A DNA stretch of 5,961 nt, taken from NCBI GenBank assembly GCA_937942965.1, contig CALDGN010000207.1, forward strand, positions 1 through 5,961, given 5' to 3'. Positions 1-5,961 of the stretch are shown piece after piece. The DNA comes from an uncultured Acidimicrobiales bacterium. Its GTDB lineage: Bacteria; Actinomycetota; Acidimicrobiia; Acidimicrobiales; UBA10347. The translations under genes and the position numbers were made by a program. The notes beneath the pieces are model-generated. The model was given only the letters and a program-made list of their open reading frames with translations, ran no database searches and was not told the DNA's origin. Every line of letters starts with the position of its first letter. Within the stretch, counting starts at the first letter, position 1.

Positions 1-27
1 GCCCTCGGTGGCACACTGGTCGGGTGA
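1..27 (+). CDS. C-terminal tail of an upstream gene (partial, inferred)
   Basis: Reading frame 1 from the left edge gives ALGGTLVG followed by TGA at 25-27. That stop overlaps the GTG start of the next gene as GTGA (24-27), the same 4-base arrangement seen at the next junction (854-857). This makes it likely that an upstream gene of the same operon ends here. Only eight residues are visible, small and hydrophobic, so no product can be named. Random open frame over 27 bases is the alternative; the overlap geometry is the only support. Confidence 0.35.
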   Translation, partial: ALGGTLVG

Positions 28-857
28 GGATGTTCGGACGCGGCCCGGGGCAATGGCTCCTCGTAATGCTCGCCACCCTCGTCCTTGCGAGCGCCTGCTC
101 GGGAACGACAGCCACACTTGGACCCGACACCGCCGAGTCGACAGATCGCGATCCCAGCGTTGCCGATGGGGACGCAACCGATGACGACCGCAATGCCTCG
201 CCTGCACCGGCGGCGCCCGATCAAGAGCCCGTGCCGTTCCGACCGACCGGACCAGTCGGCACCGCCGATGGCTACAACGCGCTGATCGCCGAACTCGAAG
301 CGGAGCTTCCAGCCGAGCTTCGGTCAGAGGTTCCGTGGCCTGACCTCCGAAACCCAGACCCTGCCCAGGTGCAGGTCGAGATCTTCGATCTGTGGATCTG
401 GGTCATTGAGAATCACCCCGATCCCCTGTTCGCTCGAGCGATGTCCATGGCGGGCAGCCCGAGTCGAGAAGAGACCGTTAGCGTCTTCGCGGACATCAAG
501 GCTGACAACGAACTGCACGTCCGCGAAGGCAGCCCCTATGTCGCGTTCGACCATCGGGTCGTGACTTTTGAGTCCGCCGGGCTGCCGCTTTGGCTCGAGC
601 AAAACGTTCCCGACGACGCCGTCGTCGTCTACTACCAGGACGAATCGGGCCCGACGACGATCCGCGACCGAGACTCAGGCGTCATGACCGGCAGCTACGG
701 AGGCCCCGGCGCCCGGCAATGGCTCTCGATCATGGTCCCGACCGATGCCGGCTGGCTGTTGTTCCGCGACCAGCTGATCGAGCCCAACGACAGCGAACTC
801 GAAGTGCCCCAAGCACCCCCGAGCCCCGAGACCATCGATCCTCGGATTGACGTATGA
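24..857 (+). CDS. Putative lipoprotein of unknown function (paralog 1)
   Basis: This is a 277-residue predicted secreted lipoprotein; I do not recognise the family. The N-terminus has Arg at 2 and 6, a hydrophobic core at about 11-23, and a lipobox-like LASAC with the lipidated Cys at 25, so the mature protein should be anchored on the outer face of the cytoplasmic membrane. Residues 26-80 form an Asp/Pro/Ala/Thr-rich linker with no obvious fold. The folded part starts near 83 and contains VPWPDLRNPDP (103-113), AGSP (143-146), a strand-like DDAVVVYY segment (197-204) and WLSIMVPTDAGW (233-244). It ends in DPRIDV. The next gene encodes a paralog with the same plan. GTG at 24 is preferred because it overlaps the inferred upstream stop as GTGA; ATG at 30 is the alternative and changes only two residues. 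No good ribosome binding site is visible, which fits translational coupling. The frame is also open to the left edge, but an earlier start would spoil the signal peptide. Confidence 0.85.
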   Translation: MRMFGRGPGQWLLVMLATLVLASACSGTTATLGPDTAESTDRDPSVADGDATDDDRNASPAPAAPDQEPVPFRPTGPVGTADGYNALIAELEAELPAELRSEVPWPDLRNPDPAQVQVEIFDLWIWVIENHPDPLFARAMSMAGSPSREETVSVFADIKADNELHVREGSPYVAFDHRVVTFESAGLPLWLEQNVPDDAVVVYYQDESGPTTIRDRDSGVMTGSYGGPGARQWLSIMVPTDAGWLLFRDQLIEPNDSELEVPQAPPSPETIDPRIDV

Positions 858-1693
858 CGCGCCAACCTTCCCGTTCGACCCGCGTGCTCCGGATGGTGCT
901 TGTCCTGGCCTTGGCGCTCCTCGCGGCGGCGTGCTCGACAACCGCAGAGGTCACCGCTGACGAGCCTCCCGGTGTCACCCCGTCACCCGAACAGTCGGTG
1001 GATGAGGGCGCGGCTGACTCGGCCGATCCAAGCGACGCTCCCGGCGATAGCGAAGCACCTCGCACCATTCCACCGTTCTCGCTGCCCGCGGTTGCGCCGG
1101 GATCCGACCAGGCCTACGACGAACTCATCGCCAGCTTGGACCGGTTCCTCGAACCCGACCAGCTCGACACCGTGCCCTGGCCCGATCTGCGCAACCCAGA
1201 CCCCATCGCCGCGTACCGCAGCGCAGCCTTCTTCCAGAACTGGATGTCGGAGAACAACACGTCACCATCACTCGTTGAGGCCTACACCGCGGCCGGATCT
1301 CCCGAGCGAGGTTGGGACGTCGAGATGTTCGCAACGTGGGAGCTGTTCGACGCACTGTCGACGCCGAGCGACCCGCCGTACGAGATGGATGTTCGAGGCG
1401 TCGTCCATCCGGCGGCAACCGACATCAGTGACGCGCTCCTGGCGCGAGTTCCCGAGGGCAGCGCCGCGGTCGTCTACTGGGATTCGGTCGGCCGGAGTCA
1501 AATGATTGGCCCCGACGGTTCGATCGTCGGCCAGTCCGAGGGTTGGCAGAACCTAGGGCCCTGGGTCGCGATCATGGCGCCCACCGACTACGGCTGGCAG
1601 GTCTGGTGGGACGAACTTACCGAAACTCCCCCACCCGGACTCGACGACGACCGAGGACTTCCCCAGACCCCCGATCCCCGCGTCGACGTCTAG
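854..1693 (+). CDS. Putative lipoprotein of unknown function (paralog 2)
   Basis: This is a 279-residue predicted lipoprotein, paralogous to the gene before it. It has Arg-rich residues 3-13, a hydrophobic core at 14-26, and LAAAC with the lipidated Cys at 27. An acidic, Pro/Ser-rich linker follows to about residue 80. The conserved part carries VPWPDLRNPDP (107-117, identical to paralog 1), AGSP (147-150), AAVVYWD (204-210) and WVAIMAPTDYGW (237-248), and ends in DPRVDV. Residues 87-150 align without a gap to 83-146 of paralog 1, with about 26 of 64 positions identical by my hand count; the rest aligns only with small gaps. The ATG overlaps the previous TGA (ATGA, 854-857) and has no clear Shine-Dalgarno, so translation is probably coupled. 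Function is unknown. No catalytic motif is evident, so a binding or envelope-structural role is a guess. Its stop abuts the stop of the opposing methyltransferase gene. Confidence 0.87.
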   Translation: MTRQPSRSTRVLRMVLVLALALLAAACSTTAEVTADEPPGVTPSPEQSVDEGAADSADPSDAPGDSEAPRTIPPFSLPAVAPGSDQAYDELIASLDRFLEPDQLDTVPWPDLRNPDPIAAYRSAAFFQNWMSENNTSPSLVEAYTAAGSPERGWDVEMFATWELFDALSTPSDPPYEMDVRGVVHPAATDISDALLARVPEGSAAVVYWDSVGRSQMIGPDGSIVGQSEGWQNLGPWVAIMAPTDYGWQVWWDELTETPPPGLDDDRGLPQTPDPRVDV

Positions 1694-1706
1694 TCAAAAG
1701 ACGGTC
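1685..1706. terminator. Weak inverted repeat over convergent stops, possible bidirectional terminator
   Basis: GACGTCT (1685-1691) can pair with AGACGGTC (1699-1706) to give a seven-pair stem with one bulged G and a seven-base loop (1692-1698). The loop region carries parts of both stop codons, TAG at 1691-1693 and TCA (TGA on the minus strand) at 1694-1696. Position between two convergent genes is where a bidirectional terminator is expected. However, there is no T-run on either side and the stem is short, so it may be chance or simply codon-driven. Confidence 0.22.
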
Positions 1707-2437
1707 ACCGCACGGGCGCTGAAGAACATCGGCACTTGGGCATAAGCGGGCCGTTCCTCAGCTAGGCGGCCGGTTGCGCCGAGCTCTTCGGCCTCGACGA
1801 TCCGCAGTCCCGCTCCAGCGAGCGCGGTGAGGTAGGTCGACAGGGTGCGTTGGTAGTTGCCGGCCCGACGGACGCCTTCGGGATTCGCCGAGCGCCAGAA
1901 GTGCTCTCGCAGATAGCCCGAGATGGTGACCTCCGTCGTGCCATCGGCGCCAGGTTCCATCCGGGCTCCGGGAGTTAGAAACACAGGGTGGCCAATGACG
2001 AACACCAACGACGCATCGGAGCGCATTACCCGGCGAATCGCCCGCAATGCGGCATCGAGATCAGGGATATCCATCAGCGCCAACTGGCACGTCACGAGAT
2101 CGAACGAAGCGTCCGCAAACGGCGCGAGGTCCTGGGCGTCGGCCTCGACCCAACTGATTTCGGCACCCGCCTGCTCGGCATGGCGACGAGCGTTGGCGAG
2201 CATGTTCGCCGAGTTGTCCGTACCCGTCACCAACGCACCGAGGTTCGCCAGGTGACGTGCAGCTAGGCCTTGGCCGCACGCAACGTCGAGTACTGCGGTC
2301 CCCTCGCCGATGGGCGGCAAGAGCCGGTCGAGACACTCGATGGCGTGCTCGTGAGGTCCGCTGCCTGCAACCAACAGCTCGTCGTACCAATCAGCGATGT
2401 CAGACCAGCTGGGTCCGTCATCGCTGCTGGTCGGCAT
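1694..2437 (-). CDS. Class I SAM-dependent methyltransferase
   Basis: This encodes a 247-residue cytoplasmic methyltransferase of the Methyltransf_11/25 type, which moves a methyl group from S-adenosylmethionine to an unidentified substrate, probably a small molecule or lipid. Motif I is VLDVACGQG (49-57), the glycine-rich SAM-binding loop. TGTDNS (71-76) provides the acidic residue (D74) that usually contacts the SAM ribose. EADAQDL (98-104) and FDLVTCQLALMDIPD (112-126) match the motif II-III region. The C-terminal part, with HFWR (179-182) and NYQRTLSTYLTAL (194-206), matches the cap region common in actinobacterial members. The frame stays open upstream to 2572, but ATG at 2437 is chosen because the extra 45 residues would overlap the YceI gene, have no domain character, and are Ser/Arg-rich as shadow frames are. 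It starts 7 bases after the YceI stop, without a visible Shine-Dalgarno, so coupling is likely. Substrate is unknown. Confidence 0.88.
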   Translation of the reverse strand: MPTSSDDGPSWSDIADWYDELLVAGSGPHEHAIECLDRLLPPIGEGTAVLDVACGQGLAARHLANLGALVTGTDNSANMLANARRHAEQAGAEISWVEADAQDLAPFADASFDLVTCQLALMDIPDLDAALRAIRRVMRSDASLVFVIGHPVFLTPGARMEPGADGTTEVTISGYLREHFWRSANPEGVRRAGNYQRTLSTYLTALAGAGLRIVEAEELGATGRLAEERPAYAQVPMFFSARAVTVF

Positions 2438-2444
2438 CAGTACG

Positions 2445-3320
2445 TCAGCGGCTGAAGAACAGCTGCAGCTCCATCGTGGCGATCTCCTCGACCGAGAGGA
2501 CGACCACGCTTGTCGGTTTCGGGATGTCGTAGTCAGCCAGTTGCATGTCAACGAGGCTGCCGAACACGACAACGAGGCCCGCTTGCATCTCTGCGGTCAG
2601 CGGGATCGTGACCCGGTTGGTCACGCCGTGCACGGTGAGGTCACCGACTGCGTTGACGTTGACGCTGGCGCCCTCGACAGGGACGGAGCCAAGCTCGATC
2701 GGCTCGGCGAGCACGAACGAGGCTTCGGGGAATGTGTTGGTCTCAAGGCCGCCAGCAGCGCTCTTGAGCGCCGAGGTACGGCCAGAGTCGTCGGTTTCCA
2801 GCGCCGTCATGTCGGCAACGATCTCGACGCTCGTGATCTGCGAGCCCGTGATCTGCATGGTGCCGGTGACGTTCGGCGTGCGACCGACAACGGTCTTGGC
2901 GCCGAACCCGACGAGTTCTTCGTTGATGCGGAAGCCCACAAAGCCAGCGCTACATGCGAGATCGAGACAGGCGTCATCGAACGTCCCGATCGACGAGTCA
3001 ACGGCCCAGAGGCCCTCGATCGGGCTGCCCGCTGAGGTCGCCGAGTCGGCCTGACCGCTGTCGACAGCGCTGCTCGATCCGCCATCATCGGTCGAGGATT
3101 CGGTCGCGTCATCTGCTGGTGCGTCGGCATCACCGGAGCTGGTGTCGCCCGCGGCTTCTGCGATCGCTTGCTCGCGGGCTTCAGCTGCCGCGACCGAGTC
3201 GACCGACGCGGCCGAGGTGTCGCGGAAGATGAACCACCACGCCAGGAACCCGACGGCGATGAGCCCAAGGAGTCCAATGAGTGCAAGATTTCGTGTTCGG
3301 TTCGTCCGCGCCTGCGCCAT
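2445..3320 (-). CDS. Membrane-anchored YceI-domain protein
   Basis: This 291-residue protein has a basic N-terminus (R5, R8, R10), one transmembrane segment at about 11-32 with no lipobox Cys, an Ala/Ser/Asp/Glu-rich linker at about 36-100, and a C-terminal YceI-like domain (about 101-290). The YceI call rests on GLWAVDSSIG near the domain start, TNTFPEASFVL (194-204) and GDLTVHGVTNRVTIPLT (226-242), which match the usual family blocks. YceI domains are lipocalin-like barrels known to bind long isoprenoid lipids, and most are secreted. This one should be held on the outer face of the membrane by an uncleaved anchor. Unusually, the first strand region has a short insertion with Cys118 and Cys123 (ACLDLAC), which could form a disulfide outside the cell. 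ATG at 3320 gives a clean membrane anchor. There is no strong ribosome binding site; TAGTCT at -12 to -7 from the ATG suggests a possible leaderless transcript. It lies between uvrA and the methyltransferase on the same strand. Confidence 0.87.
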   Translation of the reverse strand: MAQARTNRTRNLALIGLLGLIAVGFLAWWFIFRDTSAASVDSVAAAEAREQAIAEAAGDTSSGDADAPADDATESSTDDGGSSSAVDSGQADSATSAGSPIEGLWAVDSSIGTFDDACLDLACSAGFVGFRINEELVGFGAKTVVGRTPNVTGTMQITGSQITSVEIVADMTALETDDSGRTSALKSAAGGLETNTFPEASFVLAEPIELGSVPVEGASVNVNAVGDLTVHGVTNRVTIPLTAEMQAGLVVVFGSLVDMQLADYDIPKPTSVVVLSVEEIATMELQLFFSR

Positions 3321-3326
3321 CGCCTG

Positions 3327-3332
3327 AGACTA
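3327..3332 (-). promoter_or_regulatory. Candidate -10 element for a leaderless YceI transcript
   Basis: On the minus strand TAGTCT fits the TANNNT consensus of actinobacterial sigma-70-type -10 boxes. It occupies exactly -12 to -7 relative to the A of the YceI ATG, the spacing expected if transcription starts at the start codon. The absence of a good Shine-Dalgarno agrees with this. No convincing -35 hexamer is seen about 17 bases further upstream. TANNNT is a loose motif, so chance is a real possibility. Confidence 0.35.
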
Positions 3333-3361
3333 GGCCAGCTGAGCGGGGCGGTTCAGCCACC

Positions 3362-3376
3362 CCTGCTGCCGGCAGG
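3362..3376 (-). terminator. Short hairpin just after the uvrA stop, weak terminator candidate
   Basis: Two bases after the uvrA stop the minus strand reads CCTGC-CGGCA-GCAGG, a five-pair GC-rich stem with a five-base loop. The same bases include the perfect 10-base palindrome CTGCCGGCAG (3366-3375). No T-tract follows, so intrinsic termination would be weak, and read-through from uvrA into the YceI gene cannot be excluded. The whole 58-base gap holds nothing else beyond the promoter candidate and another weak inverted repeat (GCTGA/TCAGC, about 3338-3357). Confidence 0.2.
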
Positions 3377-3378
3377 TT

Positions 3379-5961
3379 TCAGCCAGGTCGGCCGGCAAGC
3401 ACCGGCGCAAGGAACTGGCCGGTGAAACTATCCGGATTCGCTGCGACCTCTTCGGGCGTGCCTTCGGCCACGACGAGACCTCCGCCGTCGCCACCGTTGG
3501 GGCCCAGGTCGATGATCCAGTCAGCCGTCTTGATGACGTCGAGGTTGTGTTCGATGACCAAGACCGTGTTGCCCTGGTCGACGAGGCGACTCAGCACGTT
3601 GAGGAGCTTGCGGATGTCCTCGAAATGCAGACCAGTCGTTGGCTCATCGAGGATGTAGATCGTGTGCCCGGTCGAGCGTTTCGCGAGCTCGCTGGCGAGC
3701 TTGACGCGCTGCGCCTCGCCACCAGACAGCGTCGGCGCTGACTGGCCAAGACGCACGTAGCCAAGGCCGACATCGACCAGCGTCTGCATGTGCCGCGCGA
3801 TCGGCGGCTGATTCGAGAAGAACTCGAGCGCTTCTTCGGCGGGCATATCGAGGACGTCGGCGATGGTCTTGCCCTTGAACAAGATGTCGAGCGTGTCGCG
3901 GTTGTACCGGCTGCCCTTGCAGACCTCGCACGGCACATACACGTCGGGCAAGAAGTGCATCTCGATCTTGATCGTGCCGTCGCCTGCGCACGATTCGCAG
4001 CGGCCGCCCTTGACGTTGAACGAGAACCGGCCCGGCATGTAGCCGCGAACACGGGCCTCTTGCGTCTTGGCGAACAGCTTGCGGACGTGGTCGAACACGC
4101 CGGTGTAGGTCGCCGGGTTCGACCGCGGGGTGCGACCGATCGGCTGCTGGTCGATGTTGATGACCTTGTCGAGATGCTCGATGCCTTCGACCGTCTTGTG
4201 GCGGCCGGGCACCTGCTTCGACTTGTAGATCTTCTGCATCAAGGACCGGTGCAGGATCTGGTTGACGAGCGTGCTCTTGCCCGAACCAGAAACGCCCGTC
4301 ACTGACACGAAGGCGCCAAGCGGAAACTCGACGTCGAGGTTCTGCAGGTTGTTCTCGACGGCGCCCCGCACCTTGAGCTTGTGCTCGCCAATCTCGCGGC
4401 GAACCTCAGGCGTCGGGATCTGCTTCTTGCCCGAGATGTACTGGCCGGTAAGCGACTTCTTGTTCGTCAGCAGCTTCTTGACACTGCCGGAGTGCACGAC
4501 CTGGCCACCGTGCTCACCAGCGCCAGGACCGATGTCGACAACATGGTCCGCGACACGGATCGTCTCTTCGTCGTGCTCGACGACGAGCACGGTGTTGCCG
4601 AGATTGCGGAGGCGAATCAGGGTTTCGATCAGACGCTTGTTGTCGCGCTGATGCAGACCGATTGAGGGTTCGTCGAGCACGTACAGGACGCCGACGAGAC
4701 CGCTGCCGATCTGCGAGGCGAGCCGGATGCGCTGCGCTTCGCCACCGGAGAGCGTGCCCGCAGAGCGGCCAAGCGTCAGGTATTCAAGGCCGACATCGAT
4801 CAGGAAGCCAACGCGAGCGTTGATCTCTTTCATCACTTCGGCCGCGATGAGTTGATCGCGTTCGCTCAGTTCGAGATTGGCGAGGACCTTGGCCGAGTCG
4901 CGGATCGACATGCCACAAATCTCAGCGATGTTGCGTCCGTCGATCGTGACGGCGAGCGTGAGCGGGCGCAGGCGGGCGCCTTGGCAATGGCTGCAATGCA
5001 CTTCGCGCATGTAGCCCTCCCACCGGTCCCGAGCGCTATCACTGTCGGTCTCTTGGTGGCGGCGCTGCACGTGAGGAATGGCACCCTCGTAGCTGGCCTG
5101 ATAGCTGCGGCGGCGGCCGTAGCGGTTCTTGTATTCGACCTGGACGTTGCCGGCACCGGATCCGTAGAGCAGAAGCTTCTGCTGCTTCTTGGTGAGCTTG
5201 GCCCACGGTGCGGTGATGTCGATCTTGTTGTCTTGGCAGACCGCTTCGAGCAGGCGCTCGTAGTAGCGGGAGCTACCGGAACTGAACGGGGCAATCGCAC
5301 CTTCGAGGACCGAGATCTCGTCGTTCGGGACGATGAGCTGCGGGTCGACCTCGTAGTTGGTGCCCAAGCCGTCGCAGAACTGGCAGGCGCCATAGGGCGA
5401 GTTGAACGAGAAGTTGCGAGGCGCGAGCTCTTCGAACGACTTGCCGTCGCTCGGGCGAGACAGATGCTCGCTAAACGTCAGGACTTCGGCCTCGTCATCG
5501 CTGCCCTTGGCGGGCACGATCTCGATCTGGGCCATGCCGTCGGCCAAACGAAGTGCGGTCTCGAGCGACTCGGTCAGGCGTCGATCGATGCCGTCGCGCT
5601 GCACGAGACGGTCGACGATGACTTCGATGTCGTGTGTCTCGTAGCGCTCGAGCTGGAGCTTGGGACGGCCTTCGTCGTCGTCGCCAGCGATGTCGGCCAG
5701 GTCCATGACTTCGCCGTCGATGCGCACACGGGCGAAGCCCTCTGCAGCCAGATCCGCGACGAGCGTCTCATAGGTGCCCTTGCGGCCGCGGACGACCGGT
5801 GCGATGACCTGGAACCGCGTGCCCTCGGGCAGCGTGAGCACACGGTCGACGATCTGCTGCGGGGTCTGGCGGACGAGCCGCTCCCCTGTCTCGGGATCGT
5901 GCGGCACGCCGATGCGTGCGTACAGCAAGCGGAGGTAGTCGTAGACCTCGGTGATCGTGCC
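3379..5961 (-). CDS. uvrA: Excinuclease ABC subunit A (partial, N-terminus outside window)
   Basis: UvrA is the dimeric ATPase that finds DNA lesions and loads UvrB in nucleotide excision repair. The frame is open to the right edge: 860 residues are visible, starting GTITEVYDYLR, and by comparison with the roughly 940-residue E. coli protein about 100 N-terminal residues, including the first Walker A, lie outside. A TTG at 5928 is internal, not the start. In visible numbering: the UvrB-binding domain at about 30-150; CxxC at 193/196 and 323/326 flanking the insertion domain; ABC signature I LSGGEAQR (404-411); Walker B LDEPSIGLH (429-437); Walker A GVSGSGKST (556-564); PIGRTPRSN (607-615); the second C4 zinc module at 655/658 and 678/681; signature II LSGGEAQR (745-752); and Walker B LDEPTTGLH (771-779). 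Presence of the UvrB-binding domain argues against the UvrA2 type. Two oddities: HDPETG (21-26) stands where many UvrAs have a CPxC or CPxH pair, and Q606 replaces the usual Ser or Ala before PIGRTPRSN. The stop (TGA, 3381-3379) is 58 bases before the YceI gene. Confidence 0.98.
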   Translation of the reverse strand, partial: GTITEVYDYLRLLYARIGVPHDPETGERLVRQTPQQIVDRVLTLPEGTRFQVIAPVVRGRKGTYETLVADLAAEGFARVRIDGEVMDLADIAGDDDEGRPKLQLERYETHDIEVIVDRLVQRDGIDRRLTESLETALRLADGMAQIEIVPAKGSDDEAEVLTFSEHLSRPSDGKSFEELAPRNFSFNSPYGACQFCDGLGTNYEVDPQLIVPNDEISVLEGAIAPFSSGSSRYYERLLEAVCQDNKIDITAPWAKLTKKQQKLLLYGSGAGNVQVEYKNRYGRRRSYQASYEGAIPHVQRRHQETDSDSARDRWEGYMREVHCSHCQGARLRPLTLAVTIDGRNIAEICGMSIRDSAKVLANLELSERDQLIAAEVMKEINARVGFLIDVGLEYLTLGRSAGTLSGGEAQRIRLASQIGSGLVGVLYVLDEPSIGLHQRDNKRLIETLIRLRNLGNTVLVVEHDEETIRVADHVVDIGPGAGEHGGQVVHSGSVKKLLTNKKSLTGQYISGKKQIPTPEVRREIGEHKLKVRGAVENNLQNLDVEFPLGAFVSVTGVSGSGKSTLVNQILHRSLMQKIYKSKQVPGRHKTVEGIEHLDKVINIDQQPIGRTPRSNPATYTGVFDHVRKLFAKTQEARVRGYMPGRFSFNVKGGRCESCAGDGTIKIEMHFLPDVYVPCEVCKGSRYNRDTLDILFKGKTIADVLDMPAEEALEFFSNQPPIARHMQTLVDVGLGYVRLGQSAPTLSGGEAQRVKLASELAKRSTGHTIYILDEPTTGLHFEDIRKLLNVLSRLVDQGNTVLVIEHNLDVIKTADWIIDLGPNGGDGGGLVVAEGTPEEVAANPDSFTGQFLAPVLAGRPG

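Noticed and set aside
612..626. 15-base near-perfect palindrome (GACGACG-C-CGTCGTC)
   Set aside because: It lies within the lipoprotein gene and follows from Asp-Asp-Ala-Val-Val codons with GAC/GTC preference; no sign of a regulatory site.
900..1505. Plus-strand open frame of 201 codons inside the second lipoprotein
   Set aside because: Arg/Pro/Ser/Thr-rich composition typical of a shifted frame; the overlapping lipoprotein frame has signal peptide, lipobox and a paralog.
2438..2572. 45-residue N-terminal extension of the methyltransferase frame
   Set aside because: It overlaps the YceI coding end, is Ser/Arg-rich like a shadow frame, and carries no domain; ATG at 2437 begins a normal methyltransferase N-terminus.
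2397..3035. Plus-strand open frame of 212 codons
   Set aside because: It is antisense to the well-supported YceI gene, has no recognisable motif, and is expected from GC-rich codon bias on the opposite strand.
3790..4305. Plus-strand open frame of 171 codons
   Set aside because: It is antisense to the conserved second half of uvrA; its composition (Val/Leu/Asp/Arg-rich) is that of a shadow frame.
5926..5928. TTG as the uvrA start codon
   Set aside because: The frame continues upstream to the window edge with GTITEVYDYLR, a conserved internal UvrA segment, so the true start lies outside.
3379..5961. UvrA2-type or drug-resistance ABC paralog
   Set aside because: The UvrB-binding region, both signature motifs and the two C4 groups match canonical UvrA.

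Overview
The window is 5,961 bases of GC-rich, densely packed bacterial DNA. Codon use (third positions mostly G or C), the secreted proteins with acidic Ser/Asp/Ala-rich linkers and the form of UvrA suggest a high-GC actinobacterium. Acidimicrobiia is my best guess, but that is an inference from style, not from a marker gene.

Layout. On the + strand, positions 1-1693 hold a tightly coupled gene chain: the last codons of an unidentified upstream gene, then two paralogous lipoproteins of unknown function. Each junction is a 4-base start/stop overlap (GTGA, then ATGA). On the - strand, reading from right to left, are a partial uvrA (3379-5961, its N-terminus lying beyond the right edge), a membrane-anchored YceI-domain protein (2445-3320) and a class I SAM-dependent methyltransferase (1694-2437). 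The + and - gene groups converge at 1693/1694, where the two stop codons abut with no base between them. The only non-coding stretch inside the window is 58 bases (3321-3378), between uvrA and the YceI gene.

How they work together. UvrA is the damage-sensing ATPase of nucleotide excision repair and is essentially canonical in the visible part. The YceI protein and the methyltransferase are separated by 7 bases and are probably co-expressed. YceI domains are known to bind long isoprenoid lipids, so a shared lipid or quinone-like substrate is possible but unproven. The two lipoproteins share an 11-residue identical motif and the same C-terminal ending and look like an old tandem duplication; I do not recognise the family.

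No mobile element, CRISPR array, RNA gene or obviously foreign segment was seen. The least explained part is the lipoprotein pair; the rest is ordinary chromosomal content with a few oddities listed in the findings.
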